From Bacillota bacterium (lineage in GTDB: Bacteria > Bacillota > Proteinivoracia > UBA4975), in contig JAAYHI010000153.1 in assembly GCA_012727415.1 (NCBI GenBank), positions 1-9,611 on the forward strand: a stretch of DNA of 9,611 nucleotides. Direction: 5' to 3'. How positions within the stretch are numbered: the stretch's first letter is position 1; every line of letters begins with the position of its first letter. A program made the position numbers and the translations under genes. Of the stretch, positions 5,931-9,611 are shown piece after piece. The notes under the pieces are model-generated. The model did not search any database, was not told where the DNA came from, and saw only the letters and a list, made by a program, of their open reading frames with translations.

Positions 5931-6821
5931 ATGACAGAAGAAATGATTCAGCTGGGCCACATAGGACTTAATGTACGTTACTCATTAACTGATAAGCCAG
6001 GGATATTATTCCTTCATTTCAGCGGGGGAAATTTACATATGTGGGACGGGATTGTACCACAATTTAATAAGGACTACAGTATCATTGCTCCCGATCTCAG
6101 AGGACATGGCAAATCTGACAAACCCGCAACAGGCTATCACATAGACGATATGGCAAAAGATATGTATCTCTTATTGAAGAGACTCAATGTGGGGCATTGC
6201 CATGTGGTGGGCAGCTCAATGGGGGCCGAGGTCGGACTTAGCTTAGCTGCTTCCCATCCTAAGCTGGTCCTGTCCCTGGTATGTGAAGGAGCCTTATCTA
6301 ATGAGTTTGGCGAGTACGGGCTATTTAACGGAACCGCTGAAGAAATCGAGCAGAAAAAAGCAGCCTGGTGGGCTGGATTGGTTGAAAGGCCTGACCCTGA
6401 ATTCAACACCAAAGAAGAGTACATTGAAAAAGAGCGCGAGAAACTGATTGCAGCAGGACTTTGGAATGAAAATTTCCGGGTCTTCTTTGAACACAATCTG
6501 CAACAACTGCCTAACGGCAAATTTACTAATTGCTGCTCAAACCAGGTTAAGACTCAATATGTTCAGGAATACTGGGATGTAAAGTTTGAGCGGTATTATG
6601 AGAAGACAAGATGCCCTGTCCTCTTCCTTCCCAGCGAAGAAGAGTGGAATGATGAGAAAGTAAGGCGCAACCTGACTTCCTTCGCGAGTCTGTTGGATAC
6701 CTATGAAATCCAGCACATAAAGGATTCCATTCATGCGTACGTATGGATGCAGTTCCCGATTGCAGCCGGTAAAGCAGTAAAGAGGTTCATTGAAAAGGAG
6801 GGATGGACATGGCAAGAGTAA
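5931..6821 (+). CDS. Alpha/beta hydrolase
   Basis: This 296-residue soluble protein starts at ATG 5931 behind AAAGGAGACAG. It has the alpha/beta hydrolase core: strand ILFLHFSGGN (25-34), the APDLRGHGKSDKP loop (53-65) and the nucleophile elbow GSSMG with S96. A variable cap lies around 125-215. Strand CPVLFLPSEEE (228-238) holds the likely acid (E236 or E237 rather than the usual Asp), and H268 near the end (SIHAY) is the expected catalytic histidine. The oxyanion-hole region reads HFSGG instead of the common HG, so it departs from the standard esterase pattern. It could be an esterase, lactonase, amidase or C-C hydrolase; the substrate cannot be inferred. Its end overlaps the start of the next gene by 13 bases, so the two are translationally coupled. 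Confidence 0.9.
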   Translation: MTEEMIQLGHIGLNVRYSLTDKPGILFLHFSGGNLHMWDGIVPQFNKDYSIIAPDLRGHGKSDKPATGYHIDDMAKDMYLLLKRLNVGHCHVVGSSMGAEVGLSLAASHPKLVLSLVCEGALSNEFGEYGLFNGTAEEIEQKKAAWWAGLVERPDPEFNTKEEYIEKEREKLIAAGLWNENFRVFFEHNLQQLPNGKFTNCCSNQVKTQYVQEYWDVKFERYYEKTRCPVLFLPSEEEWNDEKVRRNLTSFASLLDTYEIQHIKDSIHAYVWMQFPIAAGKAVKRFIEKEGWTWQE

Positions 6822-7336
6822 GAAAAATGTTAAGCGACTGGGATGCTCCGTATATCCAGTCCCTGGTTAAGTTAATAGAAACCCAGAGTAAGGCAACCCT
6901 TGCCAATTGGGCAGTGGATTATTGTCAGCAAGTGCTGGTGCCTATTTGGCACAAGCATTATCCTGAGGACAAGCGCCCGCAAAAGGCACTGGCTGCAGCT
7001 AAGGAGTGGCTTGCGGGGGAAATAAAGCTGCCCCAGGCAAAACCCCTAATCCTCGAATGCCATGCCGCAGCTCGAGAAGCAGCTGACAGCCCTCACGCCC
7101 AGGCCGCGGCCAGGGCCATAGACCAGAGCGCATCGACAATTCACTCCGCCCATCACTGTATCGGGCTGCCCCTGTATGGAGCCTTAGCCGTCGCCTATGA
7201 CATGCTGGGAACCAAGGCCTCCTGGGAAGAGCTGGAACAATGTGCCGCCGAAGAGTGCGGACGCATGCTTGCTGCCCTGCAGGCAGTAGCTGTGGAAGAC
7301 GAGCCCAACCCAGCAAAGATTAAATGGAACTGCTAA
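6809..7336 (+). CDS. Imm-5-like putative immunity protein
   Basis: ATG 6809 is preferred over ATG 6803 because AAGGAGG (6795-6801) is seven bases before it but almost touches 6803. The product has 175 residues, is soluble and mostly alpha-helical. I recognise the family by its beginning (MARVRKMLSDW..PYIQSL..LIETQSK), its middle (ECHAAARE, then IHSAHHCIGLPLYGA) and its ending (AVEDEPNPAKIKWNC), which match proteins annotated as putative immunity protein with an Imm-5-like domain in Bacillota. The family name derives from genomic association with toxins, and a biochemical role is not established. Several conserved His, Cys and Glu residues (H85, H112, H115, H116, C84, C150) could bind metal, but that is only a guess. 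No toxin gene lies next to it here. It is coupled to the alpha/beta hydrolase gene, and a type 2 hairpin repeat starts right after its stop. Confidence 0.8.
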   Translation: MARVRKMLSDWDAPYIQSLVKLIETQSKATLANWAVDYCQQVLVPIWHKHYPEDKRPQKALAAAKEWLAGEIKLPQAKPLILECHAAAREAADSPHAQAAARAIDQSASTIHSAHHCIGLPLYGALAVAYDMLGTKASWEELEQCAAEECGRMLAALQAVAVEDEPNPAKIKWNC

Positions 7337-7363
7337 GAAGCACGCGGTCGGTTCTGCTGCTTC
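7337..7363 (+). repeat. Hairpin repeat, type 2, copy 2
   Basis: GAAGCA (7337-7342) pairs with TGCTTC (7358-7363) around a 15-base loop carrying GGTCGGTTC (7346-7354), a one-base variant of the GGACGGTTC core of the other copies. It starts at the base after the stop codon of the Imm-5-like gene. It aligns without gaps to 5873-5899 at 21 of 27 positions. The pair A7342-T7358 replaces G5878-C5894, so pairing is kept while sequence changes. No T tract follows. Confidence 0.7.
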
Positions 7364-7388
7364 AAACATATGAAATTCAAACAAATAT

Positions 7389-7418
7389 TAATGGCACAGC
7401 GGATGAGCTGTGCTATTG
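7389..7418 (+). other. Long hairpin of unknown role in intergenic region
   Basis: AATGGCACAGC (7390-7400) pairs with GCTGTGCTATT (7407-7417) around the loop GGATGA. This is 11 base pairs with one G-T wobble, extendable by one more wobble pair at 7389/7418. Downstream on the + strand is GCTATTAACG, not a T tract; on the - strand the hairpin would be followed by a T-rich stretch. It may help end transcription of the Imm-5-like gene, but it lacks the usual terminator tail. Confidence 0.5.
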
Positions 7419-7485
7419 CTATTAACGAGAGAATGGGGAGCGTTAGAAAAAGCCTTAGGCAATGTATTTATCCCGCAAAAAAAGC

Positions 7486-7535
7486 TTGACGCCTAGTATT
7501 ATCTGTATGACTATATATAGTACAAACAATACTTA
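7486..7535 (+). promoter_or_regulatory. Promoter with palindromic operator candidates for the GntR operon
   Basis: TTGACG (7486-7491) is a good -35 box. The -10 box lies in the AT-rich stretch 7506-7517 and its exact position is unclear. ACTATATATAGT (7510-7521) is a perfect 12-base palindrome, and AGTATT (7495-7500) with AATACT (7528-7533) forms an outer inverted repeat around almost the same centre. GntR/YtrA dimers bind AT-rich palindromes in their own promoters, so autorepression by the gene just downstream is the likely reading. The ribosome binding site AGGGGGGTGA follows at 7535. Confidence 0.6.
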
Positions 7536-7547
7536 GGGGGTGAGTGC

Positions 7548-7937
7548 ATGCTCATTCGCCTAGATATGGCCAGCGATGTTCCTATCTACCAGCAACTGAG
7601 AAACCAGATTGTCCTGGGGATTGGCTCGGGGAAGCTCAAAGAGGGTGACAGCCTTCCCACTGTCCGCCAGCTGGCGGAGGACACCGGGGTAAATGTCATG
7701 ACGGTCAATAAGGCTTATGCACTCCTGAAAAACGAGGGGTTCCTGGAGATTGACCGCCGGCACGGAGCCAAGGTCAGCCGGGCCCCGGCTGCCGATGGGG
7801 ACTTCTGCCAGCGCCTGGAGGCGGAGCTGTCCCTCCTGATTGCAGAAGCCCGGGCCAGGAACGTGGATCGCGATACATTCCTGGCAGTGTGTCACCGACT
7901 CTATGACAATTTAATTTCGAGGGGAGGAAATGAGTAA
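7548..7937 (+). CDS. GntR family transcriptional regulator, YtrA subfamily
   Basis: This 129-residue DNA-binding protein opens with the GntR winged helix: PIYQQLRNQIVLGIGSGKLKEGD at residues 12-34, the helix-turn-helix SLPTVRQLAEDTGVNVMTVNKAYALLKNEGF at 35-65, then the wing up to V76. Only about 50 residues follow, forming the two short helices used for dimerisation in the YtrA subfamily, not the large ligand-binding domain of FadR or HutC types. YtrA regulators usually repress ABC transporter or membrane protein operons in response to cell-wall stress; that is family knowledge. A strong promoter with palindromes precedes it. Its TAA overlaps the ATG of the DUF5808 membrane protein by one base (TAATG), so both are made together. 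Confidence 0.93.
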   Translation: MLIRLDMASDVPIYQQLRNQIVLGIGSGKLKEGDSLPTVRQLAEDTGVNVMTVNKAYALLKNEGFLEIDRRHGAKVSRAPAADGDFCQRLEAELSLLIAEARARNVDRDTFLAVCHRLYDNLISRGGNE

Positions 7938-9292
7938 TGCCCATTATCCTAATTACTGTATTTATCACCATAGCCGGCGTCTTTTTCGCCAGCCTGCAGA
8001 TGGCTGCCAGCCCGAGGAACAATGTTATTCTCAATACCACCCTGCCCCGGGATGTCCACAAGGATCCCCGGGTGCTGGAAATCATCAAGGGATTCAAAAA
8101 AGCCAACTTCCTGGTATTCCTGGCTTCCCTGGTTCTAACACCGTTGCTCTTTTTTATCCGGCAGCCCTCTTTGATGATTCTCTTCCTGTCGGTCTGGATT
8201 GCTGCAATATTCCTGGCTAGCAATTGGTTGGTGAATAAATATAGCGGCAGGCTTTCGGCCCTCAAGCGTGAAAATGAGTGGTTTGTGGGCAACACCCGTA
8301 CCATTACTGTAGACCTGGAGGTAACCAAGGCCAAGTCGATGATGGCCGTCTCTAAGCTCTGGTTCCTGCCCTCTTTGGCGGCAGCATTGGTTTTCCTGCT
8401 CCTCGGTTTCGGGGAACAAGTAAACCTTTTCCTCGGGGCAGCAGCGGTCCTGGGGGTAATGGTTTACTACTTCCTCTATATCTTGACCACTCGGGAAAGG
8501 GCCAGGGCCTATAGCGAAGATACTGAAATCAACATGGCAGTGACCAGGACTTCAATCAGATACTGGTCGATATGCTGGGCAGCTTTAGCTGCAGTTCATG
8601 TCTTTGACATGATAATAATGCTCATTGCCATTCGCAATAACAATGAGATGTTGAGCATTATCGGCGTCGTCTCTATGGTGCTTGTCAGCCTGGCAGCCAT
8701 TTTCCTGACCCATGGAAAAATCCGCAGCAGCCAGGAACGCCTCCTGGCGGGGAGCCAATCTTCCATCTGCGTCGATGAAGATTACTACTGGCGGGGCGGC
8801 TTTTACAATAACCCCAATGACAGCCGTGTCCTGGTGGATAAGCGTATCGGCATTGGCCAAACCGTCAACTTGGGAACAAGGACGGGAAAGCTAGTTTACT
8901 ACGGCTCTATTATCGGCTTGCCGGTTATTCTGTTGGCTCTCTTTTTGGTTTTCCTGAGCCTCGACAGCGCAAACTTTGAGCTGACCATCACCGACAACCA
9001 GGTGGAGATCCATGCCCCCATATACGGGTATGAAGTTCCCCTCAGCGATATCCAATCCGTCTCATTAGTTGACACCGTGCCCGGCGGGAGCCGGACCAAT
9101 GGCGCAGCAACCAGTAAGTACCGCCTGGGCAATTTCAGCATCAAGGGGTATGGCAGGAGTAAGCTCTATGTGTACAATAACCAGCCCCAGTACATTGTCC
9201 TGGAGCTGCCGGATCTGTATATTTTCTTCTCTGCCAGGACACCGGAGCAGACCCAGGAGTACTACGAGCTGCTGGTAGATAGCCTGGAGTGA
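7937..9292 (+). CDS. DUF5808 / PH domain multi-pass membrane protein
   Basis: This 451-residue protein has about eight membrane segments: 1-22, 57-74, 79-98, 141-159, 162-183, 211-232, 239-258 and 322-342. The N-terminal part carries the LPRDVHKDPRVLEI stretch (36-49) after the first helix, as in DUF1648-related proteins that stand next to YtrA-type regulators. A short soluble loop DEDYYWRGGFYNNPNDSR (280-297), followed by LVDKRIGIGQTVNLG, is the DUF5808 signature. After the last helix, residues 345-450 form a beta-rich C-terminal domain resembling bacterial PH domains (VPLSDIQSVSLVD...). The start ATG overlaps the stop of the GntR gene and has GGGGAGGAAA at 7921-7930. Function is unknown; coupling to the regulator suggests an envelope-stress or transporter accessory role. 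A decayed CPBP-ATPase pair follows. Confidence 0.87.
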   Translation: MPIILITVFITIAGVFFASLQMAASPRNNVILNTTLPRDVHKDPRVLEIIKGFKKANFLVFLASLVLTPLLFFIRQPSLMILFLSVWIAAIFLASNWLVNKYSGRLSALKRENEWFVGNTRTITVDLEVTKAKSMMAVSKLWFLPSLAAALVFLLLGFGEQVNLFLGAAAVLGVMVYYFLYILTTRERARAYSEDTEINMAVTRTSIRYWSICWAALAAVHVFDMIIMLIAIRNNNEMLSIIGVVSMVLVSLAAIFLTHGKIRSSQERLLAGSQSSICVDEDYYWRGGFYNNPNDSRVLVDKRIGIGQTVNLGTRTGKLVYYGSIIGLPVILLALFLVFLSLDSANFELTITDNQVEIHAPIYGYEVPLSDIQSVSLVDTVPGGSRTNGAATSKYRLGNFSIKGYGRSKLYVYNNQPQYIVLELPDLYIFFSARTPEQTQEYYELLVDSLE

Positions 9293-9335
9293 TTAAATAA
9301 GGTCGAATACTCTTATTCTCTTGCATCAAGGCATT

Positions 9336-9375
9336 AAGCCTCGGATTGCATTTCTAGTCCGGGGCTTTACACTTT
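9336..9375 (+). terminator. Possible terminator after the DUF5808 gene
   Basis: AAGCCTCGG (9336-9344) pairs with CCGGGGCTT (9359-9367) over nine base pairs with one T-G wobble and a 14-base loop. The tail TTTACACTTTAC is only moderately T-rich, so termination may be weak. It stands 43 bases after the stop codon at 9292. Confidence 0.5.
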
Positions 9376-9397
9376 ACGTTATAAAAAAAACCCAGGT

Positions 9398-9478
9398 ATG
9401 CACACGTCCTTTGCAGAATCTTATACCTCCAATAGTGAGAGTAAACATTATTATCGAAGCAGGCAAAGATTATTCTGG
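9398..9478 (+). pseudogene. Remnant of a CPBP family gene (C-terminal end only)
   Basis: Read from ATG 9398, 27 codons align without a gap to the last 27 codons of the CPBP gene at 995-1075. Fourteen residues are identical, including MHxSFA, YTS, SE and the final RLF. Many differences are in third codon positions, so the sequence diverged for some time as coding DNA. No similarity is seen before 9397: the membrane helices and the EExxxR motif are missing. The frame continues into the ATPase remnant out of phase and stops at 9554-9556. This is the stump of a paralogue of the CPBP gene, not a functional gene. Confidence 0.8.
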
Positions 9479-9581
9479 CTCCCCATGTCCGCCATCAGAG
9501 GTTGGACTTACGCTTGCGGGAAGAAGGCTAGTCATCGTCTCTCATGTAATAGATGAGATGGCGGCAATTTGTGATTGGGTA
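9478..9581 (+). pseudogene. Remnant of an ABC ATPase gene (segment after Walker B)
   Basis: CCCC-ATG-TCC-GCCATCAG (9481-9496) and the following sequence match the exporter A ATPase from about base 1564. In one frame it encodes PHVRHQRLDLRLREEG, corresponding to PHARHQMWDLLLQLRAGG with two residues missing. After a frameshifting deletion around 9527-9531 another frame gives VIVSHVIDEMAAICDWV, corresponding to VIISHFMDEVEAICDRV, with the switch histidine still recognisable. Walker A, signature and Walker B are absent. The last 30 bases of the window show no convincing similarity. This is a frameshifted, deleted relic of a paralogous ATPase gene. Confidence 0.82.
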
Positions 9582-9611
9582 GTTTCTCCGCTCTCTGGTA
9601 CAATGGGAGTA

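Noticed and set aside
7774..8334. A 186-codon open frame on the - strand
   Set aside because: It spans the overlap of the GntR and DUF5808 genes, both clearly coding on the + strand, and its translation resembles no family.
9398..9556. A 52-codon open frame starting MHTSFAE as a small peptide gene
   Set aside because: Its first 27 codons align to the end of a CPBP protein and the rest is an out-of-frame reading of ATPase-derived sequence. There is no ribosome binding site, so it is a relic, not a peptide gene.

Overview
All convincing genes in this window lie on the + strand. They are tightly packed, with strong GGAGG-type ribosome binding sites, several stop/start overlaps, and GTG and TTG starts. 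Protein families (YtrA-type GntR regulator, DUF5808/PH membrane protein, CPBP proteases, ABC-2 exporters, single-domain alarmone hydrolase, Imm-5-like protein) point to a Bacillota genome, probably a clostridial lineage with middling GC. Species-level assignment is not possible from the sequence alone.

Layout. (1) Bases 1-2760 form an operon-like run: the 3' end of one CPBP intramembrane protease gene, a second complete CPBP paralogue with degenerate catalytic motifs, then an ABC ATPase and an ABC-2 permease (exporter A). (2) Bases 2761-2914 hold a short hairpin repeat and a possible terminator. (3) Bases 2915-3519 look like gene debris: a membrane protein cut off after about 115 codons runs into a fragment resembling the C-terminal domain of CocE/NonD or X-Pro dipeptidyl-peptidase hydrolases. 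(4) Bases 3506-5178 encode a second, unrelated-looking ABC-2 exporter (B), closed by a perfect terminator hairpin. (5) Bases 5450-7336 encode a small (p)ppGpp-hydrolase-like HD protein, an alpha/beta hydrolase and an Imm-5-like protein. (6) Bases 7484-9292 hold a promoter with palindromes, a YtrA-type GntR regulator and an eight-TM DUF5808/PH protein. (7) Bases 9293-9611 have no intact gene, but hold a decayed, internally deleted copy of the CPBP-ATPase module seen near the start of the window.

Two observations stand out. First, the end of the window carries a CPBP C-terminus joined to an ABC ATPase C-terminal half, in three reading frames, clearly homologous to bases 995-1078 and 1564-1680. 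This suggests a repeated GntR-DUF5808-CPBP-ABC cassette of which one copy has decayed. Second, four hairpins follow immediately after four different stop codons (2760, 5178, 5881, 7336) and share a GACGGTTC-like loop core, while their stems fall into two unrelated sequence types. Within each type the copies are clearly homologous, and one type shows a compensatory base-pair change.

Functionally the window reads as membrane export plus envelope or stress functions. Exporter substrates are unknown, and no precursor peptide, toxin or transposase gene was found.
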